In this document: in pieces, positions 46,510-54,096 of the stretch
How the letters are laid out: each line of letters starts with the position of its first letter
How positions within the stretch are numbered: position 1 is the stretch's first letter
Assembly: GCF_900111735.1 (NCBI RefSeq)
Contig: NZ_FOHW01000005.1
Coordinates: 62,001 to 126,000 of the forward strand
DNA: 64,000 nt
Reading direction: 5' to 3'
Origin: Pseudomonas graminis
Lineage (GTDB): Bacteria; Pseudomonadota; Gammaproteobacteria; Pseudomonadales; Pseudomonadaceae
Notes under the pieces: model-generated
Databases searched by the model: none
What the model saw: the letters and a program-made list of their open reading frames with translations, nothing else
What the model was told of the DNA's origin: nothing
Translations under genes and position numbers: made by a program

Positions 46510-47457
46510 TCAACACAGCAGACGTCGTTCGTGGACGTGCTGGTCGGTGTAGACCCACAGCGAAACCCGGGCGTGACCGTTCTCCCCGTTGCTGAAGCTG
46601 ACAGGGCCGGCGGGGGTGGCAAATTGATCAAAGCGCAGCGCGTCCAGCAGTCCGCGCTGCCCGGCGGCTGCTCGGTCAACCAGAGCAAATGCCGCAAGGG
46701 TCTCGACGGCGTAAACCGGTGCCTGTTCGGCGTAGATCTGCTGATAAACCGCATCGAATGACTGCGCCTCAACCAGATCTCCCGCGATGGGGAAGCTAAT
46801 GACGTACACCGTCCCGGTTTGCGCAATGCCTTCCACCAGCGCAGGAGACGCGGCGTCGTCGGTGAAGAAGATCGGCAATTCACAGCCCGCAGCGCGGTTA
46901 TCCACAAGGAACTGGCGGCTGGCTTTCAAACGCCCGCAAAAAACAACGGCGTCGGCATTATTCACATCGGCTACCAACTCGACTGTGGATAACTGCATGG
47001 CCTCTTGCAGTTCATGCCCCTGCTGGCGGCCATGCAGGCTCGGGTCGGTGAACAAAGCGAGCCGTCGCAGGCCTTCAGATTCGGCAAACTCAATCAGGCG
47101 CGTGGCCAGAAGTCGGTCAGAGGCGCAAATCCGGAATGTGGTATTCCCGGAGCGGGTCAAGGCTGCGCAAGTGGATGCGGGCAGGATCAGCGGAATTCCA
47201 GCCTGTGCATAACTTTCCACCGCTGCGGCGGCAGAGTCGGAAGCGAAGTGACCGATCACTGCATCCACCTTTGCATCAATGAAGTGCCTCGCCGCCGCAA
47301 CGCCTCCCGCCGCGCTCGCGCCGTCATCAAAGTAAAAATGGCGCGCGCGGCGCACGTGGGGATACAGATGGCTGGACAGGTACACGCTGCGCAAAAAACC
47401 GCGCGCATGCAGTGTCGTGCCGACGTCGAGCGCCGCGCAAATACCCAGACGCATCAT
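46510..47457 (-). CDS. Cytosolic type-I periplasmic-binding-fold protein (LivK/AmiC-like)
   Basis: 315-aa protein of the Peripla_BP_6 (Leu/Ile/Val-binding) family, but beginning MMRLGICAALDVGTTLHARG, with no signal peptide. A start at 47457 gives a 4-bp ATGA overlap with the DAO stop, so the longer N-terminal extension is rejected. The core has PLILPASTCAALTRSGNTTFRIC (about 80-102) and GHFASDSAAAAVESYAQAG. Cytosolic members such as AmiC act as ligand-sensing regulators, while others are repurposed. It lies in the middle of a biosynthetic operon with no transporter genes. A sensing, chaperoning or carrier role for the pathway intermediate is possible but unproven. Two TTATCCACA 9-mers lie in it. 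Confidence 0.78.
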   Translation of the reverse strand: MMRLGICAALDVGTTLHARGFLRSVYLSSHLYPHVRRARHFYFDDGASAAGGVAAARHFIDAKVDAVIGHFASDSAAAAVESYAQAGIPLILPASTCAALTRSGNTTFRICASDRLLATRLIEFAESEGLRRLALFTDPSLHGRQQGHELQEAMQLSTVELVADVNNADAVVFCGRLKASRQFLVDNRAAGCELPIFFTDDAASPALVEGIAQTGTVYVISFPIAGDLVEAQSFDAVYQQIYAEQAPVYAVETLAAFALVDRAAAGQRGLLDALRFDQFATPAGPVSFSNGENGHARVSLWVYTDQHVHERRLLC

Positions 47458-48578
47458 GACAAAGCCACCTCGGCGAACCGCGAAGGGCGGAACGCTTCCA
47501 TGACCGATCGGTAAGCCTCGTCCATCGACACGCCGGACATCAAGCCGCTCAGCTCGAACGCCAGCAGCTCGGCAACATTCGGTGCCATTTTGAAACCGAT
47601 GCCGCAAAACCCGGTAGCCAGGAGCAGGTGGCTCTTGGCGCTGGAACGGCCGATCAGCGGGCGGCCGTCTTCGGAGTACGCGTCCCAGCCAACCCGTGTG
47701 ACCACCGGCAAAGTGTGGTGCCGGTCGTAGCCGAGACGAGAGATGCGGTCCATGACGTCTTGCTCGTTATCCAGCGGGGCTAGGTTCAGCTGATCCGCAT
47801 GTTCCGCGCGCTGACGTCGCTGGCCGCCCACTTGCACGAGATTGCGGCCCAGCGGGAGCAGGTAGGTATTCAAGTGGTGAGCAATGATCGGCATGCTCGG
47901 GGCCTGGTCGCAGCCGAAGCGCGTGAACGGAATCGTCCGCGCGTGCACGGCGTTGTGCGGCCGGGGCATTGGGCCACTGGCGCCACAGGCATCGACGACC
48001 CATGTCGCCTCCAGACACAGTTTCCCGGCATGAACCTGAACATGGCCATCCAGTTCGACGCAGTGGTCTACGGCCAAGTGATCGAGGTACGTCGCTTTCT
48101 CACTGACGTAGCGACATAGATTCGACACCGCAACGCGAGCATCGACCGTGCCACCGCTGCGTTCGATGAGCAGGCATTCGCCGACACAAAACGGCGAGAA
48201 CCGCCCGTTATCCAGCGCGTCGACAGAAGCGTGCAGCTCGATGCCCTCGGCGCCTTCGCTGTCCACTGCTTCCAGATATTGCCCGCACACTTCGGCGCTG
48301 GCGATGTAGGCGACACCACTATGGTTGAGTGCACTCTCGTAAAGAGCATGGACAATCCCGGGATTGCCATAAAGGGAGCCGCGGCGAGTCAAGGGACGCA
48401 ACGTGGCGTCCAGCTCCAGACCGCGGACAATGCCGCCCGTGTCCCGAGTTGCACCCTGAGCGCCAGCGATACCTTTCTCCATCAGCGCCACATCGAGGCC
48501 GCTTTCAACCAGCGCCGCGGCGATCGAAGCGCCCATGATGCCGGCTCCGATCACGATCACATCAAATGAAGTTTTCAT
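47454..48578 (-). CDS. DAO-type FAD-dependent oxidoreductase of the hydrazine operon
   Basis: 374-aa flavoenzyme of the D-amino-acid/glycine oxidase (DAO, PF01266) family. The FAD-binding motif GAGIMGASIAAALVESGLDVALMEKG is near 12-37 and the C-terminal FAD-contacting segment GFCGIGFKMAPNVAELLA near 326-343. In known hydrazine clusters the matching enzyme (Spb39, Tri27) oxidises the lysine-linked hydrazine to release a hydrazino acid such as hydrazinoacetic acid. That is the preferred reading here; the context makes general amino-acid catabolism unlikely. It starts 20 bp after the MetRS-like stop and overlaps the binding-fold gene by 4 bp. Confidence 0.86.
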   Translation of the reverse strand: MKTSFDVIVIGAGIMGASIAAALVESGLDVALMEKGIAGAQGATRDTGGIVRGLELDATLRPLTRRGSLYGNPGIVHALYESALNHSGVAYIASAEVCGQYLEAVDSEGAEGIELHASVDALDNGRFSPFCVGECLLIERSGGTVDARVAVSNLCRYVSEKATYLDHLAVDHCVELDGHVQVHAGKLCLEATWVVDACGASGPMPRPHNAVHARTIPFTRFGCDQAPSMPIIAHHLNTYLLPLGRNLVQVGGQRRQRAEHADQLNLAPLDNEQDVMDRISRLGYDRHHTLPVVTRVGWDAYSEDGRPLIGRSSAKSHLLLATGFCGIGFKMAPNVAELLAFELSGLMSGVSMDEAYRSVMEAFRPSRFAEVALS

Positions 48579-48598
48579 CGTCGTTGTGCGCCTCTCGG

Positions 48599-50110
48599 TC
48601 AGATTTCGTACTCGACCGCACTGACATACACCAGCTGCTGCAGGACTTCGTTTTCAGTAAAACGGCAATAGCGCAGGATCTGTTTCGCCAGATCCGGGAA
48701 CACTGGCGCGCCGATGGCACCGACCAGCGCCATGTACGGCAGAATCCGCTTGCCGAGCGTCTGACGATCACGGGCGGCGTTGATGATGTCCGACAGCAGC
48801 ACCGCGAGGCCCTTCATGCTGAAGTGGTCCACCGACGTCGCTTCGAACCAGCGCGCGACCAAAGTCTTGAGGGCCGCCGCGTCCGCCGCACTGACTTTCA
48901 GGCTGTCGCCGTCCACCCGTTCGCGCTCGGCCTGGGCGGCCAGCTTGACCAGCACCTCGTTGAAGGTTTGCTCACGCCAGGCGGAGAACTTCTCGACATC
49001 GAAATCATCGGTGTACTGCTCCGGCGCGATCAGCGCCAGATAGAAGCGCGCGCTGTCGGTGCAGGCCTCTGCCACCAGGTCCCGCGCCCAGATCGCATAG
49101 TTGCGGCTGGTGGAAAGGTTCTTGCCGTTCAAAGTCAGGAACTGGTTGGTGTAGAAGGTCTGGCGCATGCGATAGCTGTGCATGGTCTGCAGCAGCGAGG
49201 GGTAAACCAACATGTGGCTGAAGGCGCAGTCGTATCCCAGAAAATGCACCAGCCGGCCTTTGCCCGAGCGGCAGTATTCGTCGTACTCCCATGGCGCAAG
49301 CTTGTGTTCGTTGAGGTATTCGCGGAAGGCCGCCAGGTAACCGGACAGCCCCATAACCCAGGTGTGTAGGCGACGGCTGCCATCGGGATTGAGATCCAGG
49401 CCGCCGTCGTGGGGCCGGGTGATGCCCCAGTCCATCGGACCGATATCGAATTCCTCCTCCAGAAAACGGCGAATGAAAGGCCGCAGCGGCGCATGTTCAA
49501 ACGTACTTTTCAGGTGGTTACGGAAGTTCGACAACGCGAGAAATTCGCGCTCTATCGGTCGCCAGATCATCGGCGCTGCACATAGCTTGCAGCGGAAGTC
49601 GCTCATCTTCGAGGCATTGGGTGTATGGGCGCATTCTTCGCACTGGCTGGCATCCGAGTCCGAGCCACAGTGATCGCAATTACCCCGGCCGAAGGCTTCG
49701 TAGCCCCACTTATCACAGTGTTCGCAATACGGTTCCTGGCTGACCTTTTTGTAAATGGTCCCCGCCTTCACCGCGTACTCGTACATCTCCTCCACGGCGT
49801 TCTTGAAGTAGCTGTTCCCGTACGGGCGCATCCAGAAGTCGACCTGGATGCCCATCTTCTCAAGCGTGTCGTTGATCTTATCGGTGTTCTCCAGCGCCAG
49901 TGCTTGGGGGGTACGGTCCAGCTCAATACCTCGAAGCAGCATGTAGGACTGATAGTCGTCGGAGTAGGAGACGAGGGTGCAATCGTGGCCGCGTTGACGC
50001 TGAGCGCGGGTGTAGATATCCGCTGCCAGAAAAGGCCCCGCCATATGACCAATGTGCAAATCACCGTTAGGCGTCGGCGGCGTGATCGTCACGAGTAGCT
50101 TGCCCATCAC
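48599..50110 (-). CDS. Methionyl-tRNA-synthetase-like hydrazine synthetase component
   Basis: 503-aa class-I aminoacyl-tRNA-synthetase-like enzyme resembling MetRS. The HIGH motif is intact (HIGH, 19-22). The second motif is altered (KNLSTSRN at 330-337 in place of KMSKS). Four CXXC zinc knuckles lie at 129/132, 145/148, 157/160 and 174/177. The C-terminal anticodon-binding part is shorter than in housekeeping MetRS (about 676 aa). In Spb40 and Tri28 such a domain is fused to a cupin and makes an amino-acid adenylate for N-N coupling with N6-hydroxylysine. Here it starts within the cupin's stop (ATGA, 4-bp overlap), so the same two functions are on separate but co-translated proteins. Amino acid used is unknown. 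Confidence 0.87.
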   Translation of the reverse strand: MMGKLLVTITPPTPNGDLHIGHMAGPFLAADIYTRAQRQRGHDCTLVSYSDDYQSYMLLRGIELDRTPQALALENTDKINDTLEKMGIQVDFWMRPYGNSYFKNAVEEMYEYAVKAGTIYKKVSQEPYCEHCDKWGYEAFGRGNCDHCGSDSDASQCEECAHTPNASKMSDFRCKLCAAPMIWRPIEREFLALSNFRNHLKSTFEHAPLRPFIRRFLEEEFDIGPMDWGITRPHDGGLDLNPDGSRRLHTWVMGLSGYLAAFREYLNEHKLAPWEYDEYCRSGKGRLVHFLGYDCAFSHMLVYPSLLQTMHSYRMRQTFYTNQFLTLNGKNLSTSRNYAIWARDLVAEACTDSARFYLALIAPEQYTDDFDVEKFSAWREQTFNEVLVKLAAQAERERVDGDSLKVSAADAAALKTLVARWFEATSVDHFSMKGLAVLLSDIINAARDRQTLGKRILPYMALVGAIGAPVFPDLAKQILRYCRFTENEVLQQLVYVSAVEYEI

Positions 50111-50550
50111 GACGCCCTCTGATCGGACACGTCATGAACCGTTGCCCTCTGCAGGGCGAACTCATTGGCGGCGACTGACTGCCGGGCGTCTTCATCGAGA
50201 AAGCGGTTGGCGGAATCGCGATCCCACCACACGACGTAGAAGTGGAAGTCTTCGTCAGTGTCGTTGAACACATAGTGATCGGTGTGTTTGGGAATGGCGG
50301 CGATGTCACCCATGGTGAACGGGTATGTCTGATCGCCGACGATCAACTGTGCGGTGCCTTTGATGCCGATAAAGAATTCCTGGTCTATCTGGGTATGGGA
50401 CAACGATTTAGTGTGAGGCCGCACGACGCACCAGCCGCCGCCGATGGGCGTCGGATAGCCATTCCATGGCAGTAACCTTGCGCCATCCAAGTCATATTCA
50501 TGAACCAGCTTGTCCCACGCCATGGGGCGAAAAATATCGAAATCAGTCAT
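50107..50550 (-). CDS. Small cupin, hydrazine synthetase component
   Basis: 147-aa single cupin, first gene of the operon. Conserved metal ligands are likely His46, His52 and Glu58 in motif 1 (RPHTKSLSHTQIDQEF) and His92 in motif 2 (PKHTDHYV). The start at 50550 has AAGGA 8 nt upstream; the longer open frame upstream is non-coding. In hydrazine synthetases the zinc-binding cupin domain rearranges the O-acyl hydroxylamine ester to form the N-N bond, which is established for fused cupin-MetRS enzymes. As a stand-alone gene overlapping the MetRS-like gene by 4 bp it is expected to pair with it. A general sugar-isomerase cupin is unlikely in this setting. Confidence 0.85.
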   Translation of the reverse strand: MTDFDIFRPMAWDKLVHEYDLDGARLLPWNGYPTPIGGGWCVVRPHTKSLSHTQIDQEFFIGIKGTAQLIVGDQTYPFTMGDIAAIPKHTDHYVFNDTDEDFHFYVVWWDRDSANRFLDEDARQSVAANEFALQRATVHDVSDQRAS

Positions 50551-50683
50551 GAGGTTTTCCTTCAGCCGGAGCATCCTGCTCGCTGTTTTATCGGCGCCAG
50601 ACTGGGCTGACGGGCGCATGCCAGTTAAGGGATAAACTGAAGAAAAGTGAGCGACGGGGCAAACTAGAAATCCGCAATCAGCG

Positions 50684-50700
50684 GTTAAGTTTGACTTAAC
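50684..50700. promoter_or_regulatory. Candidate LysR operator upstream of the hydrazine operon
   Basis: GTTAAGTTTGACTTAAC is a perfect 6+6 dyad with T-N11-A geometry, about 134 bp upstream of the cupin start. Further half-sites GTTAAG (50624) and CTTAAC (50786) flank it. The LysR gene immediately upstream is the likely binder. Confidence 0.65.
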
Positions 50701-50853
50701 GGGTCTTGGCTTATTTATTTGAATAATCAACAAGTTGATCAGTTTCACCGGTATAGGTGTATCACCTACGGACACTGAAGCAGGACTTAACTGCCTGACA
50801 ACTAACCAACACTTTATGACACCGCAGAAATTGAGGGTGTACGCACTGGCCTC

Positions 50854-50919
50854 TTCCCGGCTAAAGCCAGTCCTACTGACACACCGCGTACACACTGTGG
50901 GACCGGCTTTAGCCGGGAA
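50854..50919. repeat. REP-like inverted repeat upstream of the operon
   Basis: TTCCCGGCTAAAGCCAGTCC (50854-50873) and the complement of 50900-50919 match at 19 of 20 positions, forming a long stem with a 26-bp loop. It is a second REP family, common in this group as GGACCGGCTTTAGCCGGGAA. It lies between the LysR gene and the operon's putative promoter. The rest of the 414-bp gap (50551-50964) holds the TTAAG-type LysR sites and no gene. Confidence 0.8.
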
Positions 50920-50964
50920 AACCTCGGTGGCCACAACGCAGACTCGGCGGTGTGCAAACGCGAA

Positions 50965-51873
50965 CTATCGTGTGGTGAATTCACGCTGACTGGCGATGGC
51001 CTGAGACACCAGCCAGTCACGAAACTGTTTGCTGGACTTGGGGAGAATGGCCGTTTCGTCATAAACCAGGTAATAGGCGATCGGCGTGTCGATGGCCGCG
51101 CGAAATGGCACGACCAGACGGCCGGACGCCAGCTCTTCTCGAATCAGCGAACGGCGCACCAGCGCAATGCCCATTCCCGCCAGCGCAGCCTCGATGACCC
51201 CGTTGGAATCGACAAAAACCGAGCCCTTGTGAACGGCGGCCTCGCCGTCTTCGATACCCACTGCACGGAGCCACAACGCCCAGTCCTCGCGGTGTTCGTC
51301 GTGCAAGAGGTTGTAGCTCTTCAGGTCGATGGGCGACGACAGATACCGGGAATCCGGCAGCAATGAAGGGCTGCAGACCGGCTGCAGCCGGTCGTTGATC
51401 AGCATCTCCACTTCCAGACCGGGATAGCGCCCAAGGCCGTGGCGCACGGCGAAGTCGACACCGTCGCCGAGCAAATCAACCAGCCGATTGGTGGTGCTGA
51501 TCAGCACCTCAATGCCTGGGCAGATGGCTTGGAAATCAGGAAGGCGTGGCAGTAGCCATTGCATGGCAAAGCCGCTGGTGCAGCTGACAGTGATTGTATT
51601 GGGACCGTTATCGCTCATCAGTCGCTGAGTAGCGTCGGAGATCTGTCCGAGCGCGGGACGAATGGCTCGCAGGTAAATCTTGCCCTCGGCGGTCAGTTCC
51701 AGGCGCTTGGTATTACGGATGAACAGCGTGACGCCAACGGCTTTTTCGAGCTTGGCGATCTGTTGGCTAATGGCCGCAGGGGTCACGAACAGCTCGCCGG
51801 CCGCGCCTTTCATGCTGGCGTGGCGCCCCGTCGCTTCAAAACACAACAGCGCGTGGAGGGGCGGAAATTTCAT
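50965..51873 (-). CDS. LysR regulator (GcvA-like) upstream of the hydrazine operon
   Basis: 302-aa LysR-type regulator with an N-terminal helix-turn-helix (about 1-60, HASMKGAAGELFVTPAAISQQIAKLEKAVG) and a GcvA-type effector domain (about 90-295). It is on the same strand as, and upstream of, the hydrazine operon, and divergent from an EamA transporter gene. TTAAG half-sites occur both in its own promoter region (51885-51909) and in the operon promoter (50684-50700), which suggests it controls both. The effector is unknown; GcvA-type regulators often respond to amino acids such as glycine. Confidence 0.88.
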   Translation of the reverse strand: MKFPPLHALLCFEATGRHASMKGAAGELFVTPAAISQQIAKLEKAVGVTLFIRNTKRLELTAEGKIYLRAIRPALGQISDATQRLMSDNGPNTITVSCTSGFAMQWLLPRLPDFQAICPGIEVLISTTNRLVDLLGDGVDFAVRHGLGRYPGLEVEMLINDRLQPVCSPSLLPDSRYLSSPIDLKSYNLLHDEHREDWALWLRAVGIEDGEAAVHKGSVFVDSNGVIEAALAGMGIALVRRSLIREELASGRLVVPFRAAIDTPIAYYLVYDETAILPKSSKQFRDWLVSQAIASQREFTTR

Positions 51874-51884
51874 GCCTGACCTCG

Positions 51885-51909
51885 GTTAAGAAAATCTAAT
51901 GTGCTTAAG
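51885..51909. promoter_or_regulatory. TTAAG half-sites in the LysR/EamA divergent promoter
   Basis: GTTAAG (51885-51890) and CTTAAG (51904-51909) lie 12-36 bp before the LysR start. The half-site matches that of the dyad at 50684-50700. Candidate autoregulatory and eamA-controlling LysR site; the spacing differs from the operon site. Confidence 0.5.
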
Positions 51910-52029
51910 AAAAGCTCGCTTGAGCACCGCCCCAGACACTGCTCAAATCATCACACCCCGACTCGACGAGCGTCAATCAACAACTTTTCGGTCAGCGGAT
52001 CGGCGATACGGATCAAGAAAGGAAGCGCA

Positions 52030-52956
52030 ATGAAAGTGTCCGACTATGTTCGATTAATTGTTCTGGCCGCCATCTGGGGAGCCAGCTTTCTGTTCATGCG
52101 CGTTGCTGCCCCGGTATTGGGCGCATTACCAACTGCCTTCTTTCGCGTGTTGCTCGGCGCCATTGGCTTAATGGTTATTCTGGCCATGTTAAGAACCCGG
52201 CATGAGTTCAACGGCAAGTTCAAATCCACTTTGGTCCTCGGCGTCATCAATTCCGGCATTCCCTTTTTGATGTACAGCATGGCGGCCCTGTTATTACCCG
52301 CGGGTTATTCCGCCATCTTGAATGCAACCACACCATTGATGGGCGTATTGATAGGCTCGATATTTTTCAATGATTCTCTGACACCCAAAAAAGCCGTCGG
52401 CGTGTTTCTCGGTTTGCTAGGCATAACGCTGCTGACCACAACCGGCCCGGTGACCTTTACCACGTCGGTGGTCATGGGCGCACTCGCTTGCCTGGTCGCG
52501 ACCAGTTGCTATGGCGCCGCAGGATTTTTGACCCGTCAGTGGATCGGCGACCGGGGAGGATTGGACGCCAAGCTGGTAGCGTTCGGCAGCCAGATCGGCG
52601 CGACGCTGTTTCTGCTGCCCTTTTTCGCCGTCTCCGCCACCGTTAATCCGCCGGCCACCTGGGGCGATTCGTCCGTGTGGCTGTCCTTGGCAGCCGTTGG
52701 TTTCGTGTGCACGGCGTGCGCTTACATTCTGTACTTCCGCCTGATCGCCGACATCGGCCCGGTGCGCTCGCTGACCGTAACCTTCCTCATCCCGCCATTC
52801 GGTGTCCTGTGGGGAGTGATGTTCCTGGGTGAAAAGGTGTCTGCCGGACACCTGTACGGCGGCGGCCTCATCTGCCTGGCCGTGTGGTTCGTATTAAGCC
52901 AAAGCAAGCCGAAACCGGCGCCTGCCCCCCAGGACCGCGCCGCAATAACCTCATAA
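52030..52956 (+). CDS. EamA/DMT-family transporter
   Basis: 308-aa inner-membrane protein with ten hydrophobic segments in two EamA repeats (about 8-135 and 150-290), beginning AAIWGASFLFMRVAAPVLG. Members export amino acids, metabolites or drugs. Start at 52030 with GGAAG upstream. It is divergent from the LysR gene that flanks the hydrazine operon, so it is a good candidate exporter for the product or for toxic precursors, but this is by position only. It is followed by a TTATCCACA 9-mer and the second LysR gene. Confidence 0.87.
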   Translation: MKVSDYVRLIVLAAIWGASFLFMRVAAPVLGALPTAFFRVLLGAIGLMVILAMLRTRHEFNGKFKSTLVLGVINSGIPFLMYSMAALLLPAGYSAILNATTPLMGVLIGSIFFNDSLTPKKAVGVFLGLLGITLLTTTGPVTFTTSVVMGALACLVATSCYGAAGFLTRQWIGDRGGLDAKLVAFGSQIGATLFLLPFFAVSATVNPPATWGDSSVWLSLAAVGFVCTACAYILYFRLIADIGPVRSLTVTFLIPPFGVLWGVMFLGEKVSAGHLYGGGLICLAVWFVLSQSKPKPAPAPQDRAAITS

Positions 52957-53132
52957 AAAAGTTATCCACAACAGATGTTCAGTGCCGAGTGAGCTCGCGG
53001 CCCGGACCGGCTGTACCTGAAATATCCAATGCCGGGTGATAAACACCCTTTTGGGATTCATCCGATGGCAACCCCTGGACGCTTTTCCGTCACTTGGCAC
53101 ACCGGCAGCAATCTCACAGCGAGGTATGCAGG

Positions 53133-54065
53133 ATGAGCAGAGCGATCCCGTTGATAGCCCTCCGCACGTTCGTTGAGGTGTGCAAGGCCGGGAGCATGAA
53201 ACGTGCAGCGGATCAGCTGTGCGTGTCACCGGCGGCCATCAGTCAGCAGATCAAAGGTCTGGAAGACCAGATCGGCAGGCGCCTCTTCGAGCGAGACGCC
53301 AAGGGCATCCAGCTCACCCCTTGCGGACGCAGCCTGTATGACGAGCTCGCCGGCACTTTCGACGTCATCGAAAAAGCCTGGTCAGGCGCTGCACTCAAAC
53401 CGCCACGCCCGACGCGCCTGGTGATCAGCACGACTTCCACGATTGCCAGCTCCTGGCTGATCCCGGCACTGAGCGGCTTCAACGAGCGCTGTCCCAACGT
53501 CGAGATATCGATCCAGATCTGTAACGGTCTTTCGGAGCTCAAACACGGCCATGTGGATATCTGCATTCAGCGCGAAATGGCAGCCAGTTGTGATAACCAC
53601 GCCACGCATTTATGGTCGTCGTATTTGATTCCCGTGTGCAGCCCGCATCTGCTCAGCACCCAGCGCAACATTCAGAGCCCGCAAGATTGCCTGACATTCC
53701 CGCTGCTACAGGACACCGAGCGCAATTACTGGAAGGTCTGGATGAACGCGTTCGGCATGAGCAACCGCAAGATGATTCAGGGTTCCAGCTATGGCGACGA
53801 GTCCCTGTTGATCAGTGCGGCCTGTGCGGGTCAAGGCATTGCACTGGTGAACAGCGTCTTCGCTTCCGAGGCCCTGCAAAGCAAACGCCTGGTGCAGGTC
53901 ACCAATGCCACCGCGGAGCTCAAGTTCGACTATTTCGTGTACTGCGCGAAAGAACGGCGCGAAGAATGGGCGATTGCGGAGTTCATGGGGTGGGCTGTGC
54001 AGCAGGCGGGCAAGACTGCGAAGGGGCATGCGCGGGAGATTGAAAGCGCGGGCCAGGTGGCTTGA
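53133..54065 (+). CDS. LysR-family regulator (GcvA-like), second copy
   Basis: 310-aa LysR-type regulator: helix-turn-helix about 1-65 (AGSMKRAADQLCVSPAAISQQIKGLEDQIG), effector domain about 92-295. It has the GcvA-type VSPAAISQQ recognition segment like the regulator at 50965-51873, but differs widely elsewhere, so the two are distant paralogues. The start at 53133 with GAGG upstream is preferred over 53094. It follows eamA by 176 bp on the same strand and may be co-regulated. Targets unknown. Confidence 0.86.
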   Translation: MSRAIPLIALRTFVEVCKAGSMKRAADQLCVSPAAISQQIKGLEDQIGRRLFERDAKGIQLTPCGRSLYDELAGTFDVIEKAWSGAALKPPRPTRLVISTTSTIASSWLIPALSGFNERCPNVEISIQICNGLSELKHGHVDICIQREMAASCDNHATHLWSSYLIPVCSPHLLSTQRNIQSPQDCLTFPLLQDTERNYWKVWMNAFGMSNRKMIQGSSYGDESLLISAACAGQGIALVNSVFASEALQSKRLVQVTNATAELKFDYFVYCAKERREEWAIAEFMGWAVQQAGKTAKGHAREIESAGQVA

Positions 54066-54096
54066 TTCAGTTCGGACAAGACTTTGAAAACATCTT

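Larger units (their letters stand above)
41428..46992. repeat. Cluster of eight exact DnaA-box 9-mers within the operon
   Basis: TTATCCACA (or its complement) occurs at 41428, 41647, 41808, 42443, 42621, 44932, 46898 and 46984. By chance fewer than 0.1 would be expected in 5.6 kb. Exact copies elsewhere in the window are at 1943, 1989, 4138, 20830, 21000, 52962 and 55922. They are read in different frames (VIHS, VDN, LST), including rare TTA and ATA codons, so the pattern is at DNA level. I found them by eye, so the list may be incomplete. Confidence 0.7.
41288..50550 (-). other. Eight-gene hydrazine-forming biosynthetic operon (whole locus)
   Basis: Eight genes run on the minus strand from the cupin (start 50550) to the FAD protein (stop 41288). 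Junctions in order are: 4-bp overlap, 20-bp gap, 4-bp overlap, 48-bp gap, 4-bp overlap, 8-bp overlap and 10-bp overlap. The set contains N-hydroxylase + cupin + MetRS-like + DAO (hydrazine synthetase system) and an SbnA/SbnB pair (L-2,3-diaminopropionate). No NRPS, PKS, thioesterase or dedicated transporter lies inside. The end product is unknown. Confidence 0.8.

Noticed and set aside
48599..50110. Housekeeping methionyl-tRNA synthetase
   Set aside because: Altered KMSKS, shortened C-terminus and tight co-translation with a cupin, an N-hydroxylase and a DAO gene make a hydrazine synthetase component more likely.
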